Source: Dechloromonas sp. (lineage in GTDB: Bacteria > Pseudomonadota > Gammaproteobacteria > Burkholderiales > Rhodocyclaceae). Taken from it: a stretch of 64,000 nucleotides of DNA. This document shows, in pieces, positions 27,365 through 37,542 of this stretch. The position numbers and the translations under genes were made by a program. The stretch covers positions 171,927 through 235,926 of the forward strand of contig JAQUAX010000004.1 in assembly GCA_028687035.1 (NCBI GenBank). Direction: 5' to 3'. The first letter of the stretch is position 1, and each line of letters opens with the position of its first letter. Below the pieces are notes generated by a model. It had not been told where the DNA came from, ran no database searches, and saw only the letters and a list, made by a program, of their open reading frames with translations.

Positions 27365-28645
27365 TTATTTGGCGAAGGGACCCCAGGCCGGTTCGCGGAC
27401 ATCGCCGCCTGCGACCGTGAGGCGTTGCTTGATCCTGCCATCGCTGGAAACAGCCGATAGGACGCCGCGCCCGCCAACTTCCGTGGCGATCAGGATCATG
27501 CGGCTGTTCGGGGCGAAACTCGGGGATTCGTCCTTGTGGGAATCGGTCAGCACCTGGACCTGGCGGCTGGCCAGGTCCATCGCGGCGAGCTGGAAGCGGC
27601 CGTCGCGGCGGCTGATGTAGGCCAGGCTCTTGCCGTCCGGCGACGGGCGCGGCGACACGTTGTAGCTGCCCTCGAAGGTGACCCGGCGGGCTTCGCCGCC
27701 GGAGGCGCCGACCTGGTAGATCTGCGGGCTGCCGCCGCGGTCGGACGTGAAGTAGATGCTGCCGCCGTCGGCCGAGAAGCGCGGCTCGGTGTCGATGCCG
27801 GCCGATTGCGTGATGCGCTGCAGGCCGCTGCCGTCGGCGCTGACCGAATAGATCTGCGAATTGCCGTCCTTGGACAGCACGATGGCCAGCCGGCGGCCGT
27901 CGGGCGACCAGGCGGGCGCCGAGTTCGAGCCCTTGAAGTTGGCGACGATGTGGCGCTGGCCGGAAGCGATCGAATGCACGTAGATCACCGGCTTCTTCTT
28001 CTCGAAGGAAACGTAGGCCAGCTTGCTGCCGTCCGGCGACCAGACCGGCGAGATGATCGGCTCGGTCGAGGTCAGCGCGGTCGCGGCGCCCTGCCCGTCG
28101 GCATCGGCGATCTGCAGCAGGTACTGGTTGCGCGACTTGACGACGTAGGCGATGCGCGTCGAGAAGACGCCCCTTTCGCCGGTCAGCTTCTCGTAGATGT
28201 AGTCGGCGATGCGGTGGCCGGCGGCGCGCAGCTGCTCGTTACCGGTCACGTAGGCGGCACCGCCCAGCGACACCGCCTGTTGCGCGTCGTACAGCCGGAA
28301 GCGGGCTTCCAGCCGGCCGTCCGGGCTGCGCCGGACGCTGCCGGCGGCCAGTGCGTCGGCGCCGCGCGACTTCCAGTCGGCGTGGTTGATCGGCGAGTTC
28401 TCGTCGAGTGCGGCGCCGGTCGTGTCGATCAGGCGGAACAGGCCGCTGCGTTCGAGGTCGCTGCGCACCGTCGCGGCGACGACGCGGGCGGCGACGTTCT
28501 CGCCCTGGAAATCGGCGATCGCGACCGGGATGCGGTTGGCGCCGGCGCCGGTGATCTCGATCGACAGCTGGGCCTGGGCCAGGCTGGCGGTGCACAGCGC
28601 CAGGGCGAGGAAAATGCGGCGGGAAAGACGGGGCATGGCGTTCAT
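27365..28645 (-). CDS. tolB: Tol-Pal system protein TolB
   Basis: Periplasmic protein of 426 residues with a signal peptide (MPRLSRRIFLALALCTASLAQA after three extra residues), a TolB N-terminal domain (about residues 30-160) and a C-terminal six-bladed beta-propeller with repeated blades (SPVWSPDGSKLAYVSFE, APAWSPDGRRLAIVLS, EPRFSADGGSIYFTSDRGG, SPRPSPDGKSLAYISRRDG). It shuttles between TolA and Pal. ATG at 28645 is used; 28636 is also possible. The gene lies between tolA and pal in the standard order. Confidence 0.95.
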   Translation of the reverse strand: MNAMPRLSRRIFLALALCTASLAQAQLSIEITGAGANRIPVAIADFQGENVAARVVAATVRSDLERSGLFRLIDTTGAALDENSPINHADWKSRGADALAAGSVRRSPDGRLEARFRLYDAQQAVSLGGAAYVTGNEQLRAAGHRIADYIYEKLTGERGVFSTRIAYVVKSRNQYLLQIADADGQGAATALTSTEPIISPVWSPDGSKLAYVSFEKKKPVIYVHSIASGQRHIVANFKGSNSAPAWSPDGRRLAIVLSKDGNSQIYSVSADGSGLQRITQSAGIDTEPRFSADGGSIYFTSDRGGSPQIYQVGASGGEARRVTFEGSYNVSPRPSPDGKSLAYISRRDGRFQLAAMDLASRQVQVLTDSHKDESPSFAPNSRMILIATEVGGRGVLSAVSSDGRIKQRLTVAGGDVREPAWGPFAK

Positions 28646-28666
28646 ATTCTGTGAATTCGCGCGATT

Positions 28667-29497
28667 CTACTCTTCAAACGGCTTGTATTTGATTTCCAGC
28701 GTGCGCTGGAATAGTGATGGATCAGGAGGAGCGGGCAGCGGCGACGACTTGCGGATTGCGTTCTCTATAGCCCTGTCCAGTGCCGGATTGCCACTACTGC
28801 GTTTGAGGCGAACCTCCAGGATTTCGTAGGAAGGTAATTGGCTAACCTCGAAAATCGCTTCGGGGTTGCCATGGATGCCCGGCGGCAGCATCGGAAGGTT
28901 GCTCTTGATGCGTAACCGAATTTTGTTGATGTAGTCGGCCTTGCCGCGCGAATTGGCCGACGCCCGCTGCGCCGATTCGGCGGCCGCGGCATTGGCCAGC
29001 TGCTGCATCTGCTGGTTGCTGCGCGCCGACTTCAGCTGCGAGGTCTCGCTGGCCAGCTCCTTGCTGAAATCCGGCAGCTTCGGTTCCGGCTTCGCTTCGG
29101 TTTTCTTCGGCTCGGGCTTGGGTTCGGGCTTTTTCGGTTCCGGCTTGGGGGGCTCGGGCTTGGGCTCCGGTTTCTTCGGCTCGGGCTTCTTCTTTTCTTC
29201 CTTGAGCACGATGTCCGGTTTCTTCGGCACCTCGACCTTGGGCGTCGGCTTCGGTTCCGGCTTCGGCTCGGGCCTGGGTTCCGGCTTCGGTTCCGGCCGG
29301 GTTTCCGGCGGCGGCGGAGGTGGTGCCTGGGTCGCCGGCTGCGGCCGGGCCGACCACAGTTCGACCTCGTACACCTCCGGCGCGCTGCGCTTCCACTGGA
29401 CGCCCAGGAACAGCACGGTGGCCAGCGCGACATGGACCAGCACGGTCAGCGCCAGTGCGTATTTCTTGCCGGGTTCTTCGGGCCGCTCGAGGATCAT
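28667..29497 (-). CDS. tolA: Tol-Pal system protein TolA
   Basis: Protein of 276 residues that carries proton-motive-force energy from TolQR across the periplasm. One N-terminal membrane helix (about residues 12-30, ALALTVLVHVALATVLFLGV) is followed by a long Pro/Lys/Glu-rich domain with PEPKP-like repeats (about 55-145), a charged helix rich in Ala/Gln, and a C-terminal TonB-like domain (about 190-276) ending VRLKRSSGNPALDRAIENAI. The repeats use near-identical codons. It is shorter than E. coli TolA (421) but in the usual betaproteobacterial range. Confidence 0.92.
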   Translation of the reverse strand: MILERPEEPGKKYALALTVLVHVALATVLFLGVQWKRSAPEVYEVELWSARPQPATQAPPPPPPETRPEPKPEPRPEPKPEPKPTPKVEVPKKPDIVLKEEKKKPEPKKPEPKPEPPKPEPKKPEPKPEPKKTEAKPEPKLPDFSKELASETSQLKSARSNQQMQQLANAAAAESAQRASANSRGKADYINKIRLRIKSNLPMLPPGIHGNPEAIFEVSQLPSYEILEVRLKRSSGNPALDRAIENAIRKSSPLPAPPDPSLFQRTLEIKYKPFEE

Positions 29498-29500
29498 CGC

Positions 29501-29905
29501 TTACTTGCTGCGGGTTTCCAGTCCGACCTTCTCGAAATGCAGCTTCTTGACCTCGTCGAGCACTTCGATCACGTTCTTGTACGGCGCATCGCCGTCGCCG
29601 GCGACCAGCACGGCCGGCGCCTTGTCGTCGCTGCCCCGGAGCGGCTCCAGGGTGTTGCGCAGTTCGCGCAGGCTGGCGACCGGGGTTTCCTTGCCGTTGG
29701 TGTCGAAGACCGACAGGCGGCCGTCCGGCTTGACCTCGACCTTCAGGTACTTGTCCGGCTTGCCGGGGGCGGTGCCCGATTCCGGCAGGTTGACCGAGCC
29801 GGTGGTCATCATCGGCGTGGCGACCATGAAGATCACCAGCAGCACCAGCATCACGTCGATGTACGGAACGACGTTGATCTCGTTTTTCAGGCGGCGCTGG
29901 CGCAT
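29501..29905 (-). CDS. tolR: Tol-Pal system protein TolR
   Basis: ExbD/TolR-family protein of 134 residues. A short cytoplasmic start (MRQRRLKNEINVVPYIDVML) leads into one membrane helix (about residues 13-35), whose aspartate (Asp17) is the conserved proton-carrying residue. The rest is periplasmic (SVNLPESGTAPGKPDKYLKV and so on). With TolQ it forms the motor that drives TolA. It starts 3 bases after tolQ. Confidence 0.94.
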   Translation of the reverse strand: MRQRRLKNEINVVPYIDVMLVLLVIFMVATPMMTTGSVNLPESGTAPGKPDKYLKVEVKPDGRLSVFDTNGKETPVASLRELRNTLEPLRGSDDKAPAVLVAGDGDAPYKNVIEVLDEVKKLHFEKVGLETRSK

Positions 29906-29908
29906 GGC

Positions 29909-30582
<674 letters not shown>

Positions 30583-30586
<4 letters not shown>

Positions 30587-31005
30587 TTAAGCGCTTCCAG
30601 CTTGGAATACAGGAAATCGGGGATGGGGGCGGGTTTCATGGTCGCCATCTCGACGCAGGCGATCTCGACGGTGCCGGTGACCAGTTCGGTGTCGCCGCGC
30701 CGCACGTGCTGGCGGAAGACGACGCGGACGCGGGTCAGCTTCTCGACTTCGAGGCCGACGGTCAGCAGGTCGTCGAGACGGGCGGGCTTCAGGTATTCGC
30801 AATTCGCCTTGCGGGCGACGAAGCCGATGCCGGCGTCGGTGGCCAGCTGCGACTGGTCGTGGCCGGCGAAGCGCATCCACTCGGTGCGGCAGCGCTCGAA
30901 GAATTTCAGGTAGTTGGCGTAATAGACGACGCCGCCGGCATCGGTGTCCTCGTAATAAACGCGGACGGGAATCGTGAAGGCGTTCGGGCTCGGCTCGAAT
31001 TTCAT
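30583..31005 (-). CDS. ybgC: Acyl-CoA thioesterase YbgC, Tol-Pal cluster
   Basis: Hot-dog fold thioesterase of 140 residues. The signature YYEDTDAGGVVYYANYLKFFERCRTEW, given here in part as EDTDAGGVVYYANYLKFFE, contains the catalytic Asp and the Tyr/Asn of the family, and the following GLEVEKLTRVRVVFRQHVRR is typical. It hydrolyses short- or long-chain acyl-CoA and interacts with acyl carrier protein and phospholipid enzymes in E. coli. It is the first gene of the tol operon, as usual, and overlaps tolQ by four bases. Confidence 0.94.
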
Positions 31006-31072
31006 CCCGGGATTTTACCTTGCACTGCAGCAGGCGAATGTAACCAGATGTTGCCGAAAGGCCTATTCGGGA

Positions 31073-31501
31073 TCAGGACTCCCGCGGCGACTTGTCGTCG
31101 GGACGCGGATTGGGCTGGGCCGGCGCCTTCGGCGTCAGGTTCAGCTTGGCGCCGCCCAGGCTCTGGGTGATGCCGATGATGCCGGCGACGATGCGCTGAT
31201 CGGGATTCTTCTCGCAGTAGCTGTCGAGCAGCGTGACCAGGATCTTGGCGTCGGCGACCACCGAGGGCGCGTTGTCGCGGCCGACCCGGGCGTAGACGTT
31301 GTGGCCGGCGATGAAGCCCTGCGCCCATTCCAGCGTCGTCGCGCGAGCCTGGCCGTTGTTTGCGGTCTTCCATTCGACCCATTCGGCGCATTTGCGCACG
31401 CCCATGCCGGAAACCCGGACGTCGGCGGCGTTGACCGCGGGAGCGAGTGCGACGAGACAGAGGCCGGCCAGGCCGGCGGCGAGCGGGGCGAAGGGACGCA
31501 T
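31073..31501 (-). CDS. Secreted protein of unknown function
   Basis: Predicted 142-residue protein with a clear signal peptide (MRPFAPLAAGLAGLCLVALAPAVNA). The mature part has two cysteines (KCAEWVEW and LDSYCEKNPD) that could form a disulfide, a conserved-looking WAQGFIAGHNVYARVG stretch and a disordered proline-rich tail. Such short two-cysteine periplasmic proteins resemble Rap1a/Tai or HdeA-like folds, but I cannot assign one. ATG at 31501 follows GGAG; the longer frame starts before the signal and is less likely. It stands between ruvB and ybgC. Confidence 0.7.
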   Translation of the reverse strand: MRPFAPLAAGLAGLCLVALAPAVNAADVRVSGMGVRKCAEWVEWKTANNGQARATTLEWAQGFIAGHNVYARVGRDNAPSVVADAKILVTLLDSYCEKNPDQRIVAGIIGITQSLGGAKLNLTPKAPAQPNPRPDDKSPRES

Positions 31502-31550
31502 GACGGCGGACTCCGGAAAGGGCAATGCCATCAGTGTAGCGCAGCCGGAC

Positions 31551-32605
<1,055 letters not shown>

Positions 32606-32609
<4 letters not shown>

Positions 32610-33661
32610 GCGGAGGGTTCCTCGCGTATCCAGCGGGTGAACAGCATCTGGCCGAGCGCCAGCAGCACCGGGCCGAGAAAGATGCCGATGAAGCCGAAGA
32701 CCAGCACGCCGCCGAGCACGCCGAGGCCGATCAGCAGCAGCGACAGGCCGGCGCCGCGGGCGATCAGGATGGGTTTGACGAAATTGTCGATGCTGCTGAT
32801 CACGAACACGCCATAGACGACCATGAACACCGTCATCGCCATCTGGCCTTCGCCGTACAGCCAGGCCGCGGCGCCGCCCCAGATCAGCGGCGGGCCGACC
32901 GGAACCATCGACAGGAAGAAGGTCGCGAAACCGAGCAGCGCGGCGGCCGGCACGCCGGCGATCAGGAAGCCGAGCAACGCGACGGTGGCCTGCGCGGCCG
33001 CAGTGCCGACGATGCCGAGCATCACGCCGAGCACGGTGCCGCGCACCTTGTCGAGCATCTCCTCGCCGAGTTCGCCGCCCAGCTTGTGGGCCGCGGTGCG
33101 CAGCGCGCGGCTCAGCGCCGCGCCGTCGCGGTACAGGAAGAAGACGACGAACAGCACCAGTGCCAGCTGCAGCAGGCCGTTCGCGGCGACGCGGCCGGCC
33201 GCCAGCAGGAATTGCCGGGCCGGCGCGGCGAACTGCTTGAGCAGTGCATTCAGCTCGTCGCGGTTGCTGGCGATCTGGTGCCAGAAATTCTCGATCTCGG
33301 CGCCGAAGAAGGGAATGCCGCCCAGCCAGGCCGGCGGATCGGAAGGCAGTCCGCGCTCGACGTAGGGCTTCAGGAAATCGAGCAGCCGGTCGGCGCCGTT
33401 GGCCAGCGAGCCGGCCAGAAAAACGGTCGGCACCAGCAGGATCAGCATCAGCGCCAGCACCATCAGCGTCGCGCCCAGCGTGTCGCGGCCGCCGAGCCGG
33501 GGCAGCAGCTTCTCGGAATACAGCGGCCAGGTGCAGATCCAGATCACGAACGCGAACAGCACCGCGCCGACGAAGGGCAGCATCACCGCGACGCAGCCGG
33601 CGATGAGCAGGGCGACCAGCGCGATCTGCGCCAGGCGTTTGGGATTTTCCTCGCTGAACAT
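32606..33661 (-). CDS. AI-2E family membrane transporter
   Basis: Membrane protein of 351 residues with about eight hydrophobic segments, of the PerM/AI-2E family ([80 protein letters not shown]). The family includes proteins proposed to export autoinducer-2 and Na+/H+ antiporters, but the substrate here is unknown. It is squeezed between ruvA and ruvB by overlaps at both ends (TGATG with ruvA, ATGA with ruvB), so it must be expressed with the recombination genes. Confidence 0.88.
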
Positions 33662-34239
33662 CAGACCTTCGACAGCAGTTTCAGCGCCTGCCGGATGCCG
33701 TCCGACGTGCCGACGCCGGCCGGCAGCTGCTTCATCGCCGCGCCGGCTTCCTTGTCGTTGTAGCCGAGCGCGAGCAGCGCGTTGAGAATGTCCTGGCTGG
33801 CGTCGTCGACCGCGGGCAGCGCGCCGATCGCCGTCGATTCGGCGAGCTTGCCCTTCAGTTCGAGCAGCAGGCGCTCGGCGGTCTTCTTGCCGATGCCCGG
33901 CACCTTGACCAGGCGGCCGATCTCCTGGCGGGCGACGGCCGCCGCGAGGTCGGCCACCGACAGCCCGGACAGCACCGACAGCGCGGTGCGCGCGCCGATG
34001 CCCGAAATTTTCAGCAGCTGGCGGAAGGCGAAGCGCTCGGCCTCGGTCAGGAAGCCGTACAGATAATGCCCGTCCTCGCGCACCGCGAAGTGGGTCAGCA
34101 GCGTGGCCCGCTCGCCGCTGCCCGGCAGGTTGTAGAAAGTGCTCATCGGCACGTCGAGCTCGTAGCCGACGCCATTGACGTCGAGCACGATTTGCGGGGG
34201 ATTCTTTTCGGCCAGCAGGCCGGTCAGGCGTCCGATCAT
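33661..34239 (-). CDS. ruvA: Holliday junction branch-migration protein RuvA
   Basis: Protein of 192 residues. Domain I is an OB fold ([39 protein letters not shown]), domain II has two helix-hairpin-helix motifs ([19 protein letters not shown] and [19 protein letters not shown]), and domain III (about residues 145-192) binds RuvB. It holds the four-way junction for RuvB. ATG at 34239 is used, as the family always begins MIGRL. Its start overlaps the stop of the upstream prenyltransferase by four bases. Confidence 0.96.
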   Translation of the reverse strand: MIGRLTGLLAEKNPPQIVLDVNGVGYELDVPMSTFYNLPGSGERATLLTHFAVREDGHYLYGFLTEAERFAFRQLLKISGIGARTALSVLSGLSVADLAAAVARQEIGRLVKVPGIGKKTAERLLLELKGKLAESTAIGALPAVDDASQDILNALLALGYNDKEAGAAMKQLPAGVGTSDGIRQALKLLSKV

Positions 34240-35168
34240 CGGATAAACAGGGAAACGGTCACGATCAGTCCGTGCAGGTTGGTGGCGAGAATGGTCTGCT
34301 TGATCGCCGGCGCCAGCGCGGCCGGGCGTTCGGCATCGGCGAGCAGCTGGCGGGCGGCGGCCAGCGACAGCAGCAGCGTCGCCAGCCCGGTCGCGGTCCA
34401 CGCCGGCAGGCGGCCGGAAACCGCCGCCCAGGCGAGCAGCGCGTAGGCGAGCCCGGCGATGGCGGGGTAGCCCCAGCGGGCGCGCCGCGGCCCGAGACGG
34501 ACGATCGCGGTGCGCTTGCCGGCGCGGGCGTCGGCGGCGCGGTCCGGGAACTGGTTGATGTACAGGATGTTGGCGACCAGCAGCGCGTAGGGCAGCCCGG
34601 CCAGCACCGGCGTCCAGGCGAAGGCGCCGCGCTGCACGAAATCGGCGCCAACGGTAACGAGCAGCCACGCGGCGACGATGGCCAGTTCGCCGACGCCGCG
34701 GCACATCAGCTTGAACGGCGGCGCCGAATAGGCCCAGCCGACGAGCAGGCCGGCCAGCCCGACCAGCAGCAGGCCGGGCGCCGAGTGCCAGGCCAGCCAC
34801 AGCCCGGGCGGAATCACCGAGAGCAGCAGCGCGTAGCCGAAGATGCCGACCTCGCGCAGCCCGAGCACGCCGTTCTGGATGAAGCGGCTGCCGCCGGTGA
34901 AGGGGAAGAGGCGCTCGTCGTTGGCCGCATCGGAGCCGTTCAGCGCATCGTAGTAGTCGTTGACGACATTGACGCCGGCGTGGGCGACCAGCGCGAAGAA
35001 CACGGTCAGGAAGGCCTTCGCGCCATCGAGCGGGACGCCGCCGGCGTGGGCCGTGGCCAGTCCGAGCAGGCAGCCGACCAGCGTGACGCTGAGGAAGGCC
35101 GGCCGGGTCGCCGCGACGTAGCGGGCGACGGCGTTCGGAAAGGCGGCGGGCTGGGGTTCGGCGATCAT
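34236..35168 (-). CDS. UbiA-family prenyltransferase, MenA-like
   Basis: Membrane enzyme of 310 residues with about eight helices. The two aspartate motifs for magnesium and prenyl diphosphate are visible: [11 protein letters not shown] (about residue 71, NDxxDxxxD) and [12 protein letters not shown] (about 203). Layout and motifs resemble 1,4-dihydroxy-2-naphthoate polyprenyltransferases more than UbiA (4-hydroxybenzoate). Most Rhodocyclales are thought to rely on ubiquinone, so the aromatic acceptor is uncertain. It lies between ruvC and ruvA, 4 bases after ruvC. Confidence 0.8.
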   Translation of the reverse strand: MIAEPQPAAFPNAVARYVAATRPAFLSVTLVGCLLGLATAHAGGVPLDGAKAFLTVFFALVAHAGVNVVNDYYDALNGSDAANDERLFPFTGGSRFIQNGVLGLREVGIFGYALLLSVIPPGLWLAWHSAPGLLLVGLAGLLVGWAYSAPPFKLMCRGVGELAIVAAWLLVTVGADFVQRGAFAWTPVLAGLPYALLVANILYINQFPDRAADARAGKRTAIVRLGPRRARWGYPAIAGLAYALLAWAAVSGRLPAWTATGLATLLLSLAAARQLLADAERPAALAPAIKQTILATNLHGLIVTVSLFIR

Positions 35169-35172
35169 CGCG

Positions 35173-35706
35173 TCATCCTATCAGCCGCCCGCCGCGAACG
35201 CGATAACCGGCGGTCGCCAGCGCGCCCAGCCCCTGGCCGCCGTGCGCGTGGCAGATCGCGCAGGCCAGCGCGTCGGCGGCGTCGGCGGCCGGCGCGCCGG
35301 CCAGGCCGAGCAGCCGGACGACCATGTGCTGCACCTGTTCCTTGGCCGCCTTGCCGTGCCCGACGACGGCCTGCTTGACCTGCAGCGCCGTGTATTCGGC
35401 GACCGGCAGCCCGCCGTGCACCAGCGCGCTGATCGCCGCGCCGCGCGCCTGGCCGAGCAGCAGCGTCGATTGCGGATTGACGTTGACGAACACCTTCTCG
35501 ACCGACGCCTGGTCCGGCCGGTAGGTCGCGATGACCTCGCTGATCCCGGCGAACAGCGTCGCGATGCGCTCGGGCAGCGACTGCTTGTCGTTCGATTTGA
35601 TGCAGCCGCTGGCGACGTAGAGCAACTGGCTGCCGTGCTGCTCGATGACACCAAAGCCAGTCACCCTCAGACCGGGGTCGATGCCGAGAATACGGATGCA
35701 ACTCAT
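35173..35706 (-). CDS. ruvC: Crossover junction endodeoxyribonuclease RuvC
   Basis: Resolvase of 177 residues that cuts Holliday junctions. The RNase H-like core has the first catalytic acid in [15 protein letters not shown] (Asp10), a glutamate in [13 protein letters not shown], and the C-terminal acids in [13 protein letters not shown]. The start at 35706 has its own ribosome site (GAGGAAAC, about 7 bases before it) and overlaps the stop of a 48-codon mini-ORF that repeats the ruvC start. It looks complete and functional. It is the first of the ruvC-prenyltransferase-ruvA-permease-ruvB gene chain. Confidence 0.95.
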   Translation of the reverse strand: MSCIRILGIDPGLRVTGFGVIEQHGSQLLYVASGCIKSNDKQSLPERIATLFAGISEVIATYRPDQASVEKVFVNVNPQSTLLLGQARGAAISALVHGGLPVAEYTALQVKQAVVGHGKAAKEQVQHMVVRLLGLAGAPAADAADALACAICHAHGGQGLGALATAGYRVRGGRLIG

Positions 35707-35849
35707 CGTGCGTTTCCTCGAAGCTCGGGGTGGCTGGCTTCAGTGCAGGCTAACCGGCGCAGCCGGTTAAGCGCGCTTTGCGCGCGGCCGGAACTAAAAC
35801 CGGTCACCCTCAGGCCCGGGTCGATGCCGAGAATGCGGACGCCGCTCAT
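35651..35849 (-). repeat. Diverged direct repeat of the ruvC 5' end
   Basis: Two 56-base copies, 35651-35706 (inside intact ruvC) and 35794-35849, are identical at 47 positions. They are separated by 87 bases holding two short hairpins: TAACCGGC/GCCGGTTA at 35751-35769 and GCGCGC/GCGCGC at 35771-35785. Both copies start with ATG and encode nearly the same 18 residues. Confidence 0.85.
35703..35849 (-). pseudogene. ruvC start remnant, 48-codon mini-ORF
   Basis: A truncated second ruvC start. Codons 1-18 read [18 protein letters not shown], almost the intact protein's start ([19 protein letters not shown]), and then the frame runs through unrelated sequence (SSGRAQSALNRLRRLAC and so on) to a TGA. 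Its ATG overlaps the stop of the DMT permease gene, and its TGA overlaps the ATG of intact ruvC (both as ATGA). It may have been the original ruvC start before a duplication or insertion, or a leader kept for translational coupling. It cannot make a working nuclease, having only the first catalytic acid. Confidence 0.8.
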
Positions 35850-36697
35850 TTCGCCCTCGCCACCAGCCAGACGCCGGAAACGGCCAGCGCCATGCCGGCG
35901 ATCGCGGTCGACGTCAGCGTCTCGCCGAAAACCGCCCAGGCGATCAGCGCCGTGGTCGGCGGCGTCAGGTAGAACAGGCTGGCGACATTGACCGCGCTGC
36001 CGCCGCGGATCAGCAGGTTGAGCAGGCTGACCGCGCCGATCGACAGCACCAGCACCAGCCAGCCGAGCGCGAAAACGAAGCCGCCGGTCCAGTCGACCGC
36101 GTAGCCCTCGGTCAGCAGGCACAGCGGCGCCGTCGCCGCGGCGCTGGCGGCGAACTGGATCACCGAACCGGTGCGCAGGTCGAAACCGGCGCAGTGGCGC
36201 TTCTGGTACAGCGTGCCGAGCGTGATGCCGAGCAGCGCGACGACGGCCGGCAGCAGCATGGCGCCGAGCGCCGCGTCGCCGAACTGGCCGGAGACGACCA
36301 GTCCGACGCCGGCCAGGCCGAGCGCCAGTCCGCCCCACTGCCGGCGGCTGACCGTCTCGCCGAGCAGCGCGCCGGCCAGCGTCGCGGTCAGCAGCGGCTG
36401 CAGCCCGACGACCAGCGCGGTGACGCCGGCCGGCAGGCCGTGCTTGATCGCGACGAAGACGCCGCCCAGGTAGGTCGCATGGACGAGCAGGCCGGTGACC
36501 GCGATGTGCAGCCACTGCCGCGGCCCGGCCGGCCACGGCGCGCGGGTGACCAGCGCCAGCGCGCCCATCAGCAGGATCACCGCGCCGTAGCGGGTGAGCA
36601 GGAAGGACAGCGGCCCGGCGTCGGGCAGGCCGTATTTCGCCCCGATGAAGCCGGTGCTCCACAGGAAGACGAAAAGCAGCGGATAGATGCGCTGCAT
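35846..36697 (-). CDS. EamA/DMT-family permease (first)
   Basis: Drug/metabolite-transporter superfamily protein of 283 residues with about ten membrane helices in two EamA repeats (LLFVFLWSTGFIGAKYG at the start; LGWLVLVLSIGAVSLLNLLI in the second half). The substrate is unknown. ATG at 36697 starts right at the first helix; a TTG three bases upstream is possible. No ribosome site is visible, because the start lies immediately behind the terminator of yebC. The stop overlaps the ruvC-like mini-ORF. Confidence 0.87.
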   Translation of the reverse strand: MQRIYPLLFVFLWSTGFIGAKYGLPDAGPLSFLLTRYGAVILLMGALALVTRAPWPAGPRQWLHIAVTGLLVHATYLGGVFVAIKHGLPAGVTALVVGLQPLLTATLAGALLGETVSRRQWGGLALGLAGVGLVVSGQFGDAALGAMLLPAVVALLGITLGTLYQKRHCAGFDLRTGSVIQFAASAAATAPLCLLTEGYAVDWTGGFVFALGWLVLVLSIGAVSLLNLLIRGGSAVNVASLFYLTPPTTALIAWAVFGETLTSTAIAGMALAVSGVWLVARAK

Positions 36698-36700
36698 CAA

Positions 36701-36728
36701 ATAAAAAGGCGGCCTGTTGCGCCGCCTT
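36701..36728 (-). terminator. Intrinsic terminator after yebC, adjacent to the permease start
   Basis: Stem AAGGCGGC (36706-36713) with GCCGCCTT (36721-36728) and loop of seven. On the minus strand it is followed by TTTTTATTTG and then the permease ATG at 36697. It should end the yebC transcript, yet it sits inside the presumed leader of the permease/ruv chain. Confidence 0.75.
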
Positions 36729-36749
36729 GTCGTGGTCCGCCGGTCCGGA

Positions 36750-37475
36750 TCATTCGTCCATCACGGCGGTGGTGTAGATTTCCTGCACGTCGTCGAGACC
36801 TTCGAGCGCGTCGAGCAGCTTCTGCATGCGCACGGCGTCGTCGCCGGCCAGCTCGGTCTCGCCTTCCGGCTTCATCGTGACTTCGGCGAATTCCGGCTTG
36901 AAACCGGCGGCTTCCAGCGCGTCCTTGACCGCGATGAAGTCTGCCGGCGCGGTGATCACCTCGATCGAGCCGTCGTCGTCGGTATTGACGTCCTCGGCGC
37001 CGGCTTCGATCGCCGCGTCCATCAGCGCCGCTTCGTCGGTGCCGGGAGCGAAGACCATCTGGCCGCAATGCTTGAACTGGAAGACGACGCAGCCTTCGGT
37101 GCCCATGTTGCCGCCGTACTTGTTGAAGGCGTGGCGGACTTCGGCGACGGTGCGAGTCTTGTTGTCGGTCAGGCAGTCGACCATGATCGCCGCGCCGCCG
37201 ATGCCGTAGCCTTCGTAGCGGATCTCGACGTAATCGACGCCTTCGAGTTCGCCGGTACCCTTCTTGATCGCGGTGTCGATCTTGTCCTTGGGCATATTGA
37301 CGCCCTTGGCCTTGTCGACCGCGACGCGCAGGCGCGGATTGAAGCCGGCGTCACCCCCGCCCATCTTGGCGGCGACGGTGATTTCCTTGGCGATCTTGGA
37401 GAAGGCCGCACCGCGCTTTTCGTCCTGACGACCCTTGCGGTGCTGGATGTTGGCCCATTTGGAGTGTCCGGCCAT
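36750..37475 (-). CDS. yebC: YebC/PmpR-family protein (TACO1 family)
   Basis: Protein of 241 residues starting with the family hallmark [21 protein letters not shown] and containing [40 protein letters not shown], and the C-terminal MLEL-like [20 protein letters not shown]. Members were described as DNA-binding regulators and more recently as ribosome-associated factors that help translation of difficult proline stretches. ATG at 37475 is used because the family always begins there. It lies upstream of ruvC in many proteobacteria. Confidence 0.94.
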   Translation of the reverse strand: MAGHSKWANIQHRKGRQDEKRGAAFSKIAKEITVAAKMGGGDAGFNPRLRVAVDKAKGVNMPKDKIDTAIKKGTGELEGVDYVEIRYEGYGIGGAAIMVDCLTDNKTRTVAEVRHAFNKYGGNMGTEGCVVFQFKHCGQMVFAPGTDEAALMDAAIEAGAEDVNTDDDGSIEVITAPADFIAVKDALEAAGFKPEFAEVTMKPEGETELAGDDAVRMQKLLDALEGLDDVQEIYTTAVMDE

Positions 37476-37542
37476 GCTGTACCTCGGCAATAGCAATGCA
37501 TTGTTAGAATCGAAGGATTTTAACACGCCGGAGTTTGCCGCC

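Noticed and set aside
35707..35793. Hairpin spacer as a typical insertion sequence or REP element
   Set aside because: Too short for a transposase and without flanking target duplication seen here; left as an open question for a genome-wide copy search.
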